Shown here piece after piece: positions 10,040-21,603 of a stretch of 64,000 nt of DNA (positions are counted from its first letter, which is position 1; every line of letters begins with the position of its first letter). This DNA comes from Actinomycetota bacterium. Its GTDB lineage: Bacteria > Actinomycetota > Thermoleophilia > Solirubrobacterales > Solirubrobacteraceae. The stretch covers positions 19,125 through 83,124 of the forward strand of contig VAWY01000122.1 in the NCBI GenBank assembly GCA_005888335.1, in the 5' to 3' direction. A program made the position numbers and the translations under genes. The notes beneath the pieces are model-generated. The model ran no database searches. It saw nothing but the letters and a program-made list of their open reading frames with translations, and was not told the DNA's origin.

Positions 10040-10818
10040 ATGATCACCGCCACCGTGCCGCCGTCGGCCGACCACGCCGCGCCGGTCACCGTGCTGGCCA
10101 GCTCCGAGCACAAGAACAGGCACACGCGCGCGACCTCCTCGGGCTCCGCGAACCGGCCGAGCGGGACCTTGGCGGCCTGAGCAGCGAGGGCCTCGTTGCG
10201 CGAGACGCCCTGCTTCGCGGCGGCCTGGTCGCCCAGCGCGCCCGGCGCCATCCACAGCTCGCTGGCCACCGGGCCGGGCGCGACCGCGTTGACGAGCACG
10301 CCCTTGCCCGCCCACAGGTCCGCCCACGCGCGCGAGAGCGACAGCTGCGCCGCCTTGGTGACCGAGTAGGCGACGTTGGTCAGCGACGGCCGCTTGCCGG
10401 CCGACGAGGCGACGTTGACGATCCGCCCCCAGCCTGCCTCGGCCATCCTCGGCGCGGCTGCCCGCATGAGCCGCATCGAGGCCATCACGTGCAGCTCCCA
10501 CTGGCCCTGCCAGTCCTCGTCGGTCAGCTCGTCGGGCGCGCGGGCGAAGCTCGTGCCCGCGTTGTTGACGAGCACGTCGATGCCGCCCATCTGCTCGGTC
10601 GCGCAGGCCACGACGCGGCCGGCGACGTCAGGGTCGGTGACGTCGGCGGCCAGCCACTCGGCGCCAAGCTCCTCGGCCGCCTCGCGCAGCGCCTCCTCCC
10701 CGCGCGCGATCATCAGCACGCGCGCGCCCTCCTCCGCAAGCTGGGCGCTCAACGCCCGGCCGATGCCGCGGCTCGCGCCCGTCACGACGCACACCCGATC
10801 GCGCAGTCCGAAGTCCAT
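10036..10818 (-). CDS. Short-chain dehydrogenase/reductase
   Basis: A 260-residue classical SDR with a Rossmann fold. Visible are the dinucleotide loop TGASRGIG (about 13-20), NNAG, the catalytic Ser in VNVASSAG and Tyr-Lys in YSVTK. The C-terminal pattern [11 protein letters not shown] resembles FabG-like oxidoreductases, but the substrate cannot be predicted. ATG 10818 was chosen; ATG 10830 would add four residues. Its stop overlaps the galK stop. Confidence 0.88.
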   Translation of the reverse strand: MDFGLRDRVCVVTGASRGIGRALSAQLAEEGARVLMIARGEEALREAAEELGAEWLAADVTDPDVAGRVVACATEQMGGIDVLVNNAGTSFARAPDELTDEDWQGQWELHVMASMRLMRAAAPRMAEAGWGRIVNVASSAGKRPSLTNVAYSVTKAAQLSLSRAWADLWAGKGVLVNAVAPGPVASELWMAPGALGDQAAAKQGVSRNEALAAQAAKVPLGRFAEPEEVARVCLFLCSELASTVTGAAWSADGGTVAVII

Positions 10819-10875
10819 GGCGCAGATCATGCCTGGCGAGGTCGTCGGGTCGGCGATGGGCTGACAATCCGCGGT

Positions 10876-11340
10876 ATGGCCTCCCATACCGCCTACCTGC
10901 AGTTCGAGACCGGCGAGCGCCGCGAGTTCGTGCGCATCACCGACGACGTCCAGCGCGCGGTCGACGAGTCCGGCGTGCGCGAGGGGCTGGTGCTCGTCAG
11001 CGCCATGCACATCACCGCGGGCGTCTGGGTCAACGACGACGAGCCGGGCATCCTCGCCGACACGCTCGAGTGGCTCGACAAGCTGGCGCCGCCCTCGTGG
11101 CAGCCGCCCGCCAACGACGTCGCGCGCGAGCTCGGGCCCGACCCGGGCGACTTCCGCCACCATCGCGGCGGCGGCGAGGACAACGGCGACGCGCACTGGA
11201 AGAACCTGCTGGTCCACCACCAGGTCGTCCTGCCGATCACCGAGGGCCGGCTCGACCTGGGCCCGTGGCAGGCGGTCTTCTACTGCGAGTTCGACGGGCG
11301 CCGCCGCAAGCGGCTGGTCATCAAGGTGCTTGGGGAGTGA
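10876..11340 (+). CDS. YjbQ/UPF0047 family protein
   Basis: A 154-residue single-domain protein of the YjbQ family. Its hallmarks are [20 protein letters not shown] near residue 35, [20 protein letters not shown] and a C-terminal [14 protein letters not shown] strand. The E. coli member has weak thiamine-phosphate synthase activity; the true role is unclear. Its last 20 bp overlap the 3' end of the convergent mscL gene. Confidence 0.88.
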   Translation: MASHTAYLQFETGERREFVRITDDVQRAVDESGVREGLVLVSAMHITAGVWVNDDEPGILADTLEWLDKLAPPSWQPPANDVARELGPDPGDFRHHRGGGEDNGDAHWKNLLVHHQVVLPITEGRLDLGPWQAVFYCEFDGRRRKRLVIKVLGE

Positions 11341-11743
11341 CCTGCGCGGTGCAGAACGCGCACCGGCGCGCCTTGACCGGGATGTCGCTCAGGCACTCCG
11401 GGCACGCGCGCACGGTCTCGTCCACCGGCGGTTCGGTCCGCAGCCGCGCCATGAGCACGTTGACCGGCTTGATGACGAAGAAGAACAGCACCGCCGCAAT
11501 GATCACGAAGCTGATCAGCGCGTTGATGAAGTCGCCGTAGACGAAGCGGCTGGCGTTGATCGTGAAGGCGAGCTCGCCGAAGTCGGGCTTGCCGCCGATC
11601 GCCGCGATCAGCGGCGTGATGAGGTCCTTGACGAGGGCGGTGACGACCGCCGTGAACGCGGTGCCGATGACCACGGCGACCGCGAGGTCGACGAGGTTGC
11701 CGCGCAGGATGAACTCGCGGAAGTCCTTCAGGAGTCGGGGCAT
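11321..11743 (-). CDS. mscL: Large-conductance mechanosensitive channel MscL
   Basis: A 140-residue inner-membrane channel that opens on hypo-osmotic shock. The N-terminal signature [20 protein letters not shown] and second helix [19 protein letters not shown] match MscL. The C-terminus carries an additional CPEC...CAFC zinc-ribbon-like tail (about residues 114-131) found in a subset of actinobacterial homologues. It converges with the YjbQ gene. Confidence 0.95.
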   Translation of the reverse strand: MPRLLKDFREFILRGNLVDLAVAVVIGTAFTAVVTALVKDLITPLIAAIGGKPDFGELAFTINASRFVYGDFINALISFVIIAAVLFFFVIKPVNVLMARLRTEPPVDETVRACPECLSDIPVKARRCAFCTAQVTPQAP

Positions 11744-11794
11744 GGCGCCGCAGTCAACCGGATTCGCCCGGCCGGCTGGGTCCCGCCCCGCCTC

Positions 11795-14700
11795 CTACAG
11801 GCGCCGCGTGACCAGCGTCGCCGTCGATCGCTGCGTCCCGGCGACCGCCGTCAGCCGGATCCGGTAGTCGCCCCGCGCCCGCCTCTCGGAGGCCAGCCGG
11901 ATGCGGAACGTCCGGTTGGCCGTCCGCGAGCCCGGGCCTGTCCGCTGGACCAGGCGCCCGGCGCGCAGCACGTCGACGGTCACCGTCGCCGGGCGCGACA
12001 CCCGGAACGCGATGTCCACGGCCCGGTTGAAGCGCCCGCCGAACACCGGGGACTCGAGCTTGTAGGAGCTCACCAGGCCGCAGCTCTCGCGCCGGTCGAA
12101 GGACGGCCGGCTGCGAAAGCGGCCGTGCAGGCGCCGCAGCGCGATGCGCCGGACGTCCCGGCGGCCGCCCTGCCGCGCGGACAGGCGCACGAAGAACATG
12201 CCGTCGGTGACCTTGCGGCCGCGGACGTTGGCGTGGCCGTTCCAGCGCAGCGAGCGCCTGACGCGGAAGTGCGCGACGCGGCGCTGGCCGTAGATCAGTC
12301 GCCCGTGCGAGGACTGGAACACGTCGACGGTCACCGTCTGCGCCTGGCGCGGCGAGAAGGCGATCGCGACGCCGCGCCCGCGCGGCCGCGCCGAGGCCGA
12401 CCGCAGCGCCGCGCCCGCCGCGCACGCGCTGGGCGCGCGCTGCTGGCCGCTGCTGGCGGCCGCCGACGATCCCGCGCCCGCCGCGGAGGCGAACCGGTAG
12501 GTGTACGGGCCGCGGCCGTAGGTCGACGCGACGAGCGTGTCGGCGTCACCCGGCTTGAGCTGGAGGTGGTTGACCGGGGACGCGGGCAGCCCGGTGCCGA
12601 GCGGCGCCCACTGCGTCCCGTCGCGGTCCGACGAGATGAACGCGCCGACGTCGGTGCCGACGATGACCTGGTCGCCGCGCAGGATCACCGCGTTGGCCGG
12701 CGAGTCGGGCAGGTCGCCGGTGATGTCCGTGAAATGCTGGCCGGCGTCGGTCGAGCGGAAGACGTGGCCGGCGCCGACGTTGAGCGGGTCCTCGCCGCGC
12801 GACCCCGGCGGCGCCCAGTGCCGGCCGTAGCCCGCGAGCGCGACGAAGATCGTCTCCGGGTCCTTCGGATCGACCGCGATCGAGTCGATGAACCGGTTGG
12901 GCAGCCCGCGCGCCGCGGCGATGTGCCAGCCCTGCGACGTGCCGCGCTTGGGCGGCTGCGCGCCGGCGACGTTCGTCGCGATCCCGTTGTGGAACGGCGC
13001 GTTCTGCGTCATGACGTCGCAGAAGCCGCAGAAGCCGACGTACGCGTCGTCGCCCGAGAGCTCGACCGCCGACGTCTGGTTGTTGGGGTCGTTGGGATCG
13101 CCCTGGACGGGGTCGGTGCTGTCGGGCGCGCTCGCGTCGCCCGGGTGGTTCATCGTCCCGAGGTCGTAGACCTTCTTCCACGAGGTCTGGGTCGTCTGGC
13201 ACGCGGGATCCACGCACTGCGCGGTGTCGGCGCCGTCGGTCGTCTCCTCGATGTCGCGCCCCCCGACGAGCAGGTGGTTGGCCGCGGTCGGGTCCATCTT
13301 GAACGGCGTCGAGAACATCGGGCTGGTCAGCTGCGGGTCCTCGTCGATCCAGGTCTTGCCGCCGTTCTTGCTGGCCGCCATGACCCCGCCGGCGTACTCC
13401 TCGTGGACGATGTCGGCGTTGTCCGGGTCGACCGCGGTGAAGAAGCCGTCGCCGCCGAAGACCATCTTCTGCGTGCCATCGGGGAGGATCTTGGCCTCGC
13501 CGTTGTCCTGCAGGCCCATGTAGGCGGTCCCGTCCTTCGCCATCTCGACGTCGTAGGGCTGCAGCGTGTGCAGCGCGAGGTCGCCCGCTCCCTGCGCGCC
13601 CGGGCTCGGCCGCTGGTTGTTGCTCCAGCTCTGGTTGGAGAAGTCCTGGCCGGCGTCGACGTGCTGGGTGAACACGCCGCCATCGCTGCCCGCCACCAGC
13701 GTCACCCCGCCCTTGCCGTCGGGCACGAAGAGCCCGGCGTGCTGGTCGGGATGCGTCGTGAAGGTGTTCGGGTCGGCGGTGCCGTTGCCGCGCCCGGGGC
13801 CGCACTTCGGCGGCGCGGCGGTCTCGAAGTCGCAGGCGTTCCAGTAGCGCCCGATGACGCGGAAGGTCGACGGGCCGTCCTGGGGCTGCGGGCCGGCGTT
13901 GGGCACCGGGCCGTCGCTCTCCCAGACCTCCTCCAGCCCGAAGGCGACGCGGGTCGGCGCCCCGGTCGCCGACGTCTGCGTCGGGTCGGGCTGGATCCAC
14001 TCGTTGTACCAGGACTGCACGCCCGGCTCGTACGACACGGCCTTGCCCGCGGGCTCGAGCGAGGAGCCGCTCGTCTGGTCGTTGGTCAGCACGTTCGAGC
14101 TCTCCATCTCGGTCCAGTGCTGGCCGAAGTCCGTCGAGACCCAGACGCCGTTGAGGATCGTGGAGAACACCCCGGTGGGCGCCTCGTCGAGCACGTCCTG
14201 GCCGATCTCGCCGTTGAAGCTGTTGGCGTCCTGGACGAGCGCGTAGACGATGTTGTGGTTCTGCGTGGGGCCGTTGGCGATGCCCAGCGCGATGCGTCCG
14301 GGGGCGGTCGGGTCGCCGTTGGTGAAGTTCGAGGCGGTCGGGTCGACGAACTTGAACGAGCCGGGAGCGCCGGTCGGCGAGGTATAGATGCCGTTGTGCG
14401 GCGACTCCGGCTTGCCCTTGATGTTCGCCCGCCGGCCCGCGCGCCAGCCGACGGCGGCCAGGACCGCCCCGGGCTGAGCGCCCTTCGTGCTGGTGTTCGA
14501 CCCGGCCTGGACGACGACGTCGGTGACGATGTTGGCCAGGAAGCAGTTGCGGTCGTCGAACGTGTGCCCGGCGCACGAGCCGGTCGGCAGCTTGACGTCG
14601 GTCCAGCTGCGGCCGTCGTCGGTCGAGCGGTACAAGCCGGCGCTCGTCGCCGCGTAGACGCGCGACGGGTTGGTCGGGTCGACGGCGAGCTGGAAGCCCA

Positions 14701-15469
14701 GCGCGCCCGACGGCGCGCCCGCGGCGTGCTCCCAGGTCTGGCCGTCGTCGGTCGAGCGGAAGATGCCCATGCCCGCCGAGCTGTCGAAGCCGAACGCCGG
14801 ATCGCCGGTCAGCGCGATGAGCGTTCCGCCCTCGGCGGTCGTGTAGGCGATCGAGCCGACGACCTGGGTGGGCAGCCCGTCGCCGATCGGGCGCCAGGTC
14901 TTGCCCATGTCGGTCGAGCGCCAGACGCCGCCGTTGACGGGCGCGGCGTAGAGCCGGCCGTGCGCCGCGTCGTAGGCGAAGTCCTCGACGCGGCCGGTGA
15001 CGAAGTTGAAGCCCTCCTGGGTGGACCCCTGCGTGGCGTCGTAGGTCGTGTCGCTCGCGTCGAGCGCGCCCTTGCCCAGCGGCGTCCACGAGCCGGCCGC
15101 GCCCGGGATGGCGCGCGGCTCGGCGGCCAGTGCGGCGGCCTCGCGCGCGGCGGCCTCGCCGGCGCCGCGGCGCAGCGAGTGGAACGGCGCCACCGAGGGC
15201 GACGTCAGGCTCGCGTTGGCCTGCAGCAGCTCGGCGCCCTCGGGGTGGCCGAGGCGCACGCACTCGCCGGCGTCCCGCTCGCGCGACGCCTCGCGCTCGC
15301 CGTACGCCGCCCGTCCGCCGGCTTCGCGCTCGCGCACGAGTCCGCGCGGGCATGCGCCGGCGCGACCGGCGACCGCACGGCGGGCCTCCCCGCCGGGACG
15401 GACGGCGAGGAACGCCGCCGCGGCGAGCGCGGCGGCAAGGACGGCGAGCGCGAAGGTACGGCGATGCAT
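11795..15469 (-). CDS. Secreted Asp-box (BNR/sialidase-like) beta-propeller protein
   Basis: This 1224-residue protein starts with a signal peptide (residues 1-25, FALAVLAAALAAAAFLAV core). The central ~850 residues carry at least six Asp-box motifs of the type STDDGQTW, marking beta-propeller blades like those of sialidases, VPS10 and xyloglucanases. The C-terminus has two Ig/FlgD-like beta modules ending in Arg-rich sequence. Catalytic sialidase residues were not identified, so the role may be glycan or protein binding. A GGGAGG ribosome binding site precedes ATG 15469. No anchor motif is seen. Confidence 0.8.
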   Translation of the reverse strand: MHRRTFALAVLAAALAAAAFLAVRPGGEARRAVAGRAGACPRGLVREREAGGRAAYGEREASRERDAGECVRLGHPEGAELLQANASLTSPSVAPFHSLRRGAGEAAAREAAALAAEPRAIPGAAGSWTPLGKGALDASDTTYDATQGSTQEGFNFVTGRVEDFAYDAAHGRLYAAPVNGGVWRSTDMGKTWRPIGDGLPTQVVGSIAYTTAEGGTLIALTGDPAFGFDSSAGMGIFRSTDDGQTWEHAAGAPSGALGFQLAVDPTNPSRVYAATSAGLYRSTDDGRSWTDVKLPTGSCAGHTFDDRNCFLANIVTDVVVQAGSNTSTKGAQPGAVLAAVGWRAGRRANIKGKPESPHNGIYTSPTGAPGSFKFVDPTASNFTNGDPTAPGRIALGIANGPTQNHNIVYALVQDANSFNGEIGQDVLDEAPTGVFSTILNGVWVSTDFGQHWTEMESSNVLTNDQTSGSSLEPAGKAVSYEPGVQSWYNEWIQPDPTQTSATGAPTRVAFGLEEVWESDGPVPNAGPQPQDGPSTFRVIGRYWNACDFETAAPPKCGPGRGNGTADPNTFTTHPDQHAGLFVPDGKGGVTLVAGSDGGVFTQHVDAGQDFSNQSWSNNQRPSPGAQGAGDLALHTLQPYDVEMAKDGTAYMGLQDNGEAKILPDGTQKMVFGGDGFFTAVDPDNADIVHEEYAGGVMAASKNGGKTWIDEDPQLTSPMFSTPFKMDPTAANHLLVGGRDIEETTDGADTAQCVDPACQTTQTSWKKVYDLGTMNHPGDASAPDSTDPVQGDPNDPNNQTSAVELSGDDAYVGFCGFCDVMTQNAPFHNGIATNVAGAQPPKRGTSQGWHIAAARGLPNRFIDSIAVDPKDPETIFVALAGYGRHWAPPGSRGEDPLNVGAGHVFRSTDAGQHFTDITGDLPDSPANAVILRGDQVIVGTDVGAFISSDRDGTQWAPLGTGLPASPVNHLQLKPGDADTLVASTYGRGPYTYRFASAAGAGSSAAASSGQQRAPSACAAGAALRSASARPRGRGVAIAFSPRQAQTVTVDVFQSSHGRLIYGQRRVAHFRVRRSLRWNGHANVRGRKVTDGMFFVRLSARQGGRRDVRRIALRRLHGRFRSRPSFDRRESCGLVSSYKLESPVFGGRFNRAVDIAFRVSRPATVTVDVLRAGRLVQRTGPGSRTANRTFRIRLASERRARGDYRIRLTAVAGTQRSTATLVTRRL

Positions 15470-15593
15470 CGAGGCCTCCCAGACTCTTCTCGGCGCGCTC
15501 TCTCATAGCGCACCTGCCGGCCGCGAGGCCCCGGTTCCCGGGGCGTTGCGTCCGGCCGCGGACGTGGGAGCGAGTACGCGCCGCGCTGGGCGA

Positions 15594-17435
<1,842 letters not shown>

Positions 17436-17522
17436 GCGGATGGAGACCTGAGGATATGGAGCGCTCCGCTCCCCCCGCGGCCGCCGGGGTCCGGTCCCGC
17501 GTGTCGCGCGCCGTCGCTCGCG

Positions 17523-17966
17523 TCAGGACACGCCTTCGCGCCGCGGGCGCCGGGGCGCGCCCAGCGCGAGCGCGGCGCGGGCGAGGGCGGCGGTGCCGCT
17601 GTCGCCCGGCTCGGGCGCGGCGACGCTGACCGACACGCCGGGAGCGCCCGAGGCGGCGGCGGCCCGCAGGCGGCGGGCGGCCTCGTGCGCTTCGCCTGGC
17701 TCGGCGACGGCCACGACGGCGGCGAACCGGTCGCGCCCGACGCGGAAGAGCTCGTCGCCGCTGCGCAGGGCGGCGGACAGCGCCGCGGCGACGGCGCGAA
17801 GGGCGCGGTCGCTGGCCTGGCACGCGCGGCGACGGTCGCTCGCGTGACCGGCGTCGACGCTCACGAGCACGACCGCGACGTCGGCGCGGCCGTCCGCGTT
17901 CGCGAGCGCCTCGTGGAAGTCGGCGTGGTCACCGAGGCCGGTCAGGGGGTCGAGCATGGCCGGCAT
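17523..17966 (-). CDS. Degenerate GGDEF-domain protein
   Basis: A 147-residue protein consisting only of a GGDEF-like fold. The N-terminal DPLTGL motif is intact, but the active-site GGDEF is replaced by GRDRF, so diguanylate cyclase activity is unlikely. It may bind nucleotide or be a relic. It has no sensor domain. It lies between murJ and lepA on the same strand. The start could be ATG 17966 or 17957. Confidence 0.65.
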   Translation of the reverse strand: MPAMLDPLTGLGDHADFHEALANADGRADVAVVLVSVDAGHASDRRRACQASDRALRAVAAALSAALRSGDELFRVGRDRFAAVVAVAEPGEAHEAARRLRAAAASGAPGVSVSVAAPEPGDSGTAALARAALALGAPRRPRREGVS

Positions 17967-18020
17967 GGCGTCGGCAGGCCGGGGCGCGCCCTGGAGTCGC
18001 CGCGCGCATTTCTCGACCGA

Positions 18021-19658
18021 TCAGCGAGCGAGGCGCGCGCGGACGAGGGCGCGGACCTGCTCGGCGTCGGGAAGCTGCATCCACACGACCGCCGCGACGA
18101 ACGCCGCCGTGCCGGCCGCGGCGGCGGCCCCGACGCTGATGACCTGCGCCGGCACGCTGCGGCCGAAGAGCGCGTCGAGGGCGGCCCAGGTGACGTAGGA
18201 GACGAGCCCGAGCAGCGCCGACGCGGAGGCGATCGCCGCGACCGCGGCGGCGGTCCGGCGGCCCTCCAGGCGGCCGTGCAGCGCGCGGCGCAGCGCGATC
18301 GCCTGGGTGGCCGTCATGCCGGCCGACGCGACCGCGGTTCCGATGACCAGGCCGGCGATGCCGTACGGGCGGTAGAGCGCCAGCGACACCGCCGCGTTGA
18401 CGACGAGGTTCGCCGCGGCCAGCGCGGTCGGGATCCAGGGGCGCTGCAGCGAGAAGAACGCGCGGGTCAGGAGCAGGTTGACGCCGGCGAACGGGAGGCT
18501 GAACGAAAACCAGAACAGCGCCAGCGAGACCTGGTCGGTCGACGAGGCGCCGAACGCGCCGTGCTGGTAGATCAGGCGGGTGATCGGCGTGGCGAGCGCG
18601 CCGGTGAACACCGCGGCGGGCAGCAGCATCAGGATGATCTGGCGGATGCCGGAGGCGGCGGTGGCGCGCAGGGCGTCGAGGTCGCCGCGCGCGGCCAGGC
18701 GTGACAGCGCCGGGAACAGGACGGTGGCCAGCGCGACCGAGAAGACGCCCTGCGGGAGCATGTAGATGCGGAAGGCCGCGTCGATCGCGCGGGGCGCCTG
18801 GTCGGAGACCAGCGAGCCGAGGCTCGAGTTGATCAGCAGGTCGAAGTTGATGACGCCCAGGCCGATCGTGACGGGGAGCATCAGCTTGAAGATGCGGCCC
18901 ACGCGCGGGTCGCGCGGGTCGAAGTGCAGGTCGAAGCGGAAGCCCACGCGGCGCAGCATCGGAAGGGCCATCGCCAGCTGGACCACCGTGCCGAGCAGGA
19001 CGCCGATGGCGTAGGCGTAGAGCTGCTGCTGGCCGTGGAAGAAGGGCCGGGCGACGATCAGCACGACGATGATCACGACGTTCCACACCAGCGGGGCGAT
19101 CGCCGGGATCGAGAAGTGCTCGTAGGCGTTGAGGATCCCGACGACCAGGCCGTTGACGCCGAGCAGGACGACGATCGGGAACAGCACGCGGCTGAGCCCG
19201 ACGGTCAGGTGATCGAGCTGGGACGTGAATTCGTGCCCGGTGAACTGCGGCATCACCACGCCCGCGGCGAGGATGAAGAACGCGGTGATCGCGCCGAGGA
19301 TCGCGATGATCAGTACGAGCAGCGTGCTCGCCAGGCGGAACGCCTCGCGGCGCTTGCCGTGCTCGAGCAGCTCGGTGAAGACCGGCACGAACGCGGCGCT
19401 CAGCGCGGCGTCGGCGAACAGCGAGCGCACGAGGTTGGGGACCTGGAAGGCGATCGTGAACGCGCTGAACGCGCCCGACGTCGCGAAGTACGACGACGCG
19501 ACGATCTCGCGAACGAGCCCGGCGATGCGCGACAGGCCGGTCGCGGCGCTGAAGATGGCGGTGTTGCGAGCGATGCCCCCGCCGCCCGGCGGCGCGCCGT
19601 GCGTCGGCTGCTCCGGGTCGTCGCCGGCGGCCGGCGGGGCGGTCGTGTCGGCGGCCAC
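18021..19658 (-). CDS. murJ: Lipid II flippase MurJ
   Basis: A 545-residue polytopic membrane protein (about 14 helices) of the MviN/MurJ family, which flips lipid II across the membrane. The first helix has the family pattern NTAIFSAATGLSRIAGLVRE, followed by DAALSAAFVPVFTELL. GTG 19658 was chosen because earlier in-frame starts lie inside the divergent rpsT. The N-terminal ~30 residues are Pro/Ala-rich and disordered. Confidence 0.93.
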   Translation of the reverse strand: MAADTTAPPAAGDDPEQPTHGAPPGGGGIARNTAIFSAATGLSRIAGLVREIVASSYFATSGAFSAFTIAFQVPNLVRSLFADAALSAAFVPVFTELLEHGKRREAFRLASTLLVLIIAILGAITAFFILAAGVVMPQFTGHEFTSQLDHLTVGLSRVLFPIVVLLGVNGLVVGILNAYEHFSIPAIAPLVWNVVIIVVLIVARPFFHGQQQLYAYAIGVLLGTVVQLAMALPMLRRVGFRFDLHFDPRDPRVGRIFKLMLPVTIGLGVINFDLLINSSLGSLVSDQAPRAIDAAFRIYMLPQGVFSVALATVLFPALSRLAARGDLDALRATAASGIRQIILMLLPAAVFTGALATPITRLIYQHGAFGASSTDQVSLALFWFSFSLPFAGVNLLLTRAFFSLQRPWIPTALAAANLVVNAAVSLALYRPYGIAGLVIGTAVASAGMTATQAIALRRALHGRLEGRRTAAAVAAIASASALLGLVSYVTWAALDALFGRSVPAQVISVGAAAAAGTAAFVAAVVWMQLPDAEQVRALVRARLAR

Positions 19659-19666
19659 GGGTGCGC

Positions 19667-19672
19667 TATCGT
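19667..19672 (+). promoter_or_regulatory. Candidate -10 box of rpsT
   Basis: TATCGT lies 41 nt upstream of the rpsT ATG. On the other strand the overlapping TAGCGC faces murJ, sharing the central TA. Confidence 0.35.
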
Positions 19673-19713
19673 ACGGCGCGCCGCGGGCGTGCCCCCGTGG
19701 CCTTTGCGCGTCT

Positions 19714-19983
19714 ATGGCCAACATCCCCTCGCAGAAGAAGCGCATCCTGCGCGCCGAGCGTGAGCGGCTCGAGAACCGCCGCTACACGTCGACCGTCAAG
19801 ACCTACTTCCGCCGGCTGGCCGCCGCGGTCGAGGCGGGCGACGACGCGAAGGCCGACGCGGACCACCGCGAGCTCGTCTCGCTGATCGACAAGGCCGTCA
19901 AGACCGGCGCGCTGCACCGCAACAACGGCGCGCGCAAGAAGAGCCGCGCGGCGCGGCTGCGCCGCGGCGAGCCGTCGGCGTAG
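19714..19983 (+). CDS. rpsT: Ribosomal protein S20
   Basis: An 89-residue, strongly basic helical protein. The N-terminus MANIPSQKKRILRAERERL and the region NNGARKKSRAARL match S20, which binds 16S rRNA. The length is normal. It is divergent from murJ, an arrangement with holA nearby that is common in Gram-positive bacteria. Confidence 0.96.
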   Translation: MANIPSQKKRILRAERERLENRRYTSTVKTYFRRLAAAVEAGDDAKADADHRELVSLIDKAVKTGALHRNNGARKKSRAARLRRGEPSA

Positions 19984-19992
19984 CGCTCTCGT

Positions 19993-20541
19993 CTACGGCT
20001 GCGGGATGGGCGCGATGCCGCGCTGCGGCGACGGCGCCGCTGGGCGCGGCGCGCAGGTGCGTCGGGCCGTGGGGCTCGGCAGCGGGCCCGACGCCGCCGG
20101 CCGGCGCGGGCGGACGGCGAGGCGCAGGCACCCCTCCGGCGCCATGGCGGGACAGCTGAGGCTGGGCCCGGCGCCGCGCGTGCGGTAGCGGCAGACCGGC
20201 AGGCAAGGACCCGCGCCCTCGCGGAAGCACGGGTCGACGCGGTGACCGGGGTGCCCGGGCAGCAGCGCCGACGGGGGCGCGGGAGCGGGAGCGGGAGCGG
20301 GAGCCGGAGCGGGAGCGGCCGGGAGCTTGGGCAGGAGGTCGGCGAGGTCGCGTGGGAGCCTGCGCGCGACGGCGGGCGCGGGGGTCGCGGGCGCGGTCGA
20401 CGGCCGCGTCGAACCCGCCGGCGCGTGGCGCTCAGCGCTCGCGGGCGGCCGCGCGGCTGGTCGGTCGACGCGCTCGACGATGAGCGCCGCGGCTCCGAGA
20501 GCAACCGCGGCGAGCGCCAGGGCGAGCGCGACGCGAGTCAC
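19993..20541 (-). CDS. Secreted or membrane-anchored Pro/Ala-rich protein
   Basis: A 182-residue protein of unknown function. Residues 4-24 form a signal peptide or anchor (VALALALAAVALGAAALIV). A Pro/Ala linker with an (AP)n run follows around residues 75-90, then a small Cys-containing C-terminal part (six Cys). A -10 box TACGCT lies 6 nt before the GTG start, which supports a real gene. It converges with rpsT. Confidence 0.6.
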   Translation of the reverse strand: MTRVALALALAAVALGAAALIVERVDRPAARPPASAERHAPAGSTRPSTAPATPAPAVARRLPRDLADLLPKLPAAPAPAPAPAPAPAPPSALLPGHPGHRVDPCFREGAGPCLPVCRYRTRGAGPSLSCPAMAPEGCLRLAVRPRRPAASGPLPSPTARRTCAPRPAAPSPQRGIAPIPQP

Positions 20542-20547
20542 GATCTG

Positions 20548-20553
20548 AGCGTA
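20548..20553 (-). promoter_or_regulatory. -10 box of the Pro/Ala-rich secreted protein gene
   Basis: On the minus strand TACGCT is followed by 6 nt and GTG 20541, with no ribosome binding site. Confidence 0.4.
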
Positions 20554-20613
20554 CGCCCGCGCGGGCGGTGGCGGTGCAGGTGAGACGGCGATTCGCTCGA
20601 TCGGCCGCCGCGC

Positions 20614-21603
20614 TCACGCCGCGATCTGCTCGATGGTCCGCAGTGCCGCGGTGTCCTCGTCGAGCTCCGTTCCCCCGCGCGAGCTGACCTCGAGGTCGGC
20701 GAGCGCCTCGATCGCCGCGCGCAGCGACGCCACGTCCGCCCGCCGCGCATCGGCGATGAACCGATCGGCGGCCCGGGATGGCATGCGCAGCGTGCGCTTG
20801 ATCTCCGCGGGTGCCTCGCCGGCGTCGAGGCGGCAGACGACGTCGTACGCCTGGCGGACCCGCTGGGTCATCCAGAAGAGCAGGCTCGGCAGGCGCTCGC
20901 CCTGGGCGCGCAGCTGGAGGTAGCAGCGCGTGGCGGCGGGCGCGTCGCGCGCGACGAGAAGATCGGCCAGTGACCAGATCTTGCGCTCGGCCGAGTCGGC
21001 GGCCCGCTCGTCGATGTCGTCGGCGCCGACGCGAGCGCCCGCGCCGACCTCGAGCGCGAGCGTCTCGAGCTCGCGCGTCAGGCGCTGCTGGCGCTCGCCG
21101 ACGTGCGCGATGAGCGCCTGCGCCGCCGCGGCGTCCATCTCGAGGCCCAGCCGCTGCGCCTGCGCTCGCACCCACTTGGGCAGCTCCCACGGCTTGACCG
21201 CCCCCTCGGCGCTGACGTCGCCGCCGGCCGCCTTGACGGCGGCGTGCAGCGCGGCCGGCGCCTTCGTGCGCGACTCCTCGCGCGCGAAGAAGGCGACGGT
21301 GGTCTCCGGAGGCATGGCCGCCAGCGCCGGCGCTATGTGCTTGTCGACGTCCTTCTCGCGCCACCGCTCGACGCCGTCGACGATGAGGAACCGCCGCCCG
21401 GTGGCGAACGTCATCGCGCTGAGCGCGGCGGCGACCGCCTCCGGCGTCGCGTCGTCGCCCTCGAAGACCTCCGCCCCGCTGACGCCGCCCTCCTGCTCGG
21501 CGAGCGCCCGCAGCCGCGCGCGGCGCTCTCCGACCCGGCCGTGGTCGTCGCCGTGGATGAGGTAAGCGGGCTTGAACGCCGGCACGGCGGCGAGTCTACG
21601 CAT
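20614..21603 (-). CDS. holA: DNA polymerase III delta subunit (HolA)
   Basis: A 329-residue clamp-loader subunit that opens the beta sliding clamp. The N-terminus PAYLIHGDDHGRVGERRARL, the FLIVDGVERW strand and the C-terminal RTLRMPSRAADRFI region match HolA. Its ATG overlaps the comEC stop codon by 8 bp, so the two are translationally coupled. The comEC-holA-(rpsT) order is widely conserved. Confidence 0.92.
   Translation of the reverse strand: MRRLAAVPAFKPAYLIHGDDHGRVGERRARLRALAEQEGGVSGAEVFEGDDATPEAVAAALSAMTFATGRRFLIVDGVERWREKDVDKHIAPALAAMPPETTVAFFAREESRTKAPAALHAAVKAAGGDVSAEGAVKPWELPKWVRAQAQRLGLEMDAAAAQALIAHVGERQQRLTRELETLALEVGAGARVGADDIDERAADSAERKIWSLADLLVARDAPAATRCYLQLRAQGERLPSLLFWMTQRVRQAYDVVCRLDAGEAPAEIKRTLRMPSRAADRFIADARRADVASLRAAIEALADLEVSSRGGTELDEDTAALRTIEQIAA

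Noticed and set aside
11330..15508. Very long open frame on the plus strand opposite the Asp-box gene
   Set aside because: It is an antisense shadow caused by high GC at third codon positions; its translation is Arg/Val-rich with no domain, whereas the minus-strand frame has a signal peptide and repeated Asp-boxes.
20320..20460. Ala/Pro codon run in the secreted-protein gene as a repeat array or CRISPR
   Set aside because: It is a simple coding repeat of GGAGCG-type units without spacers.
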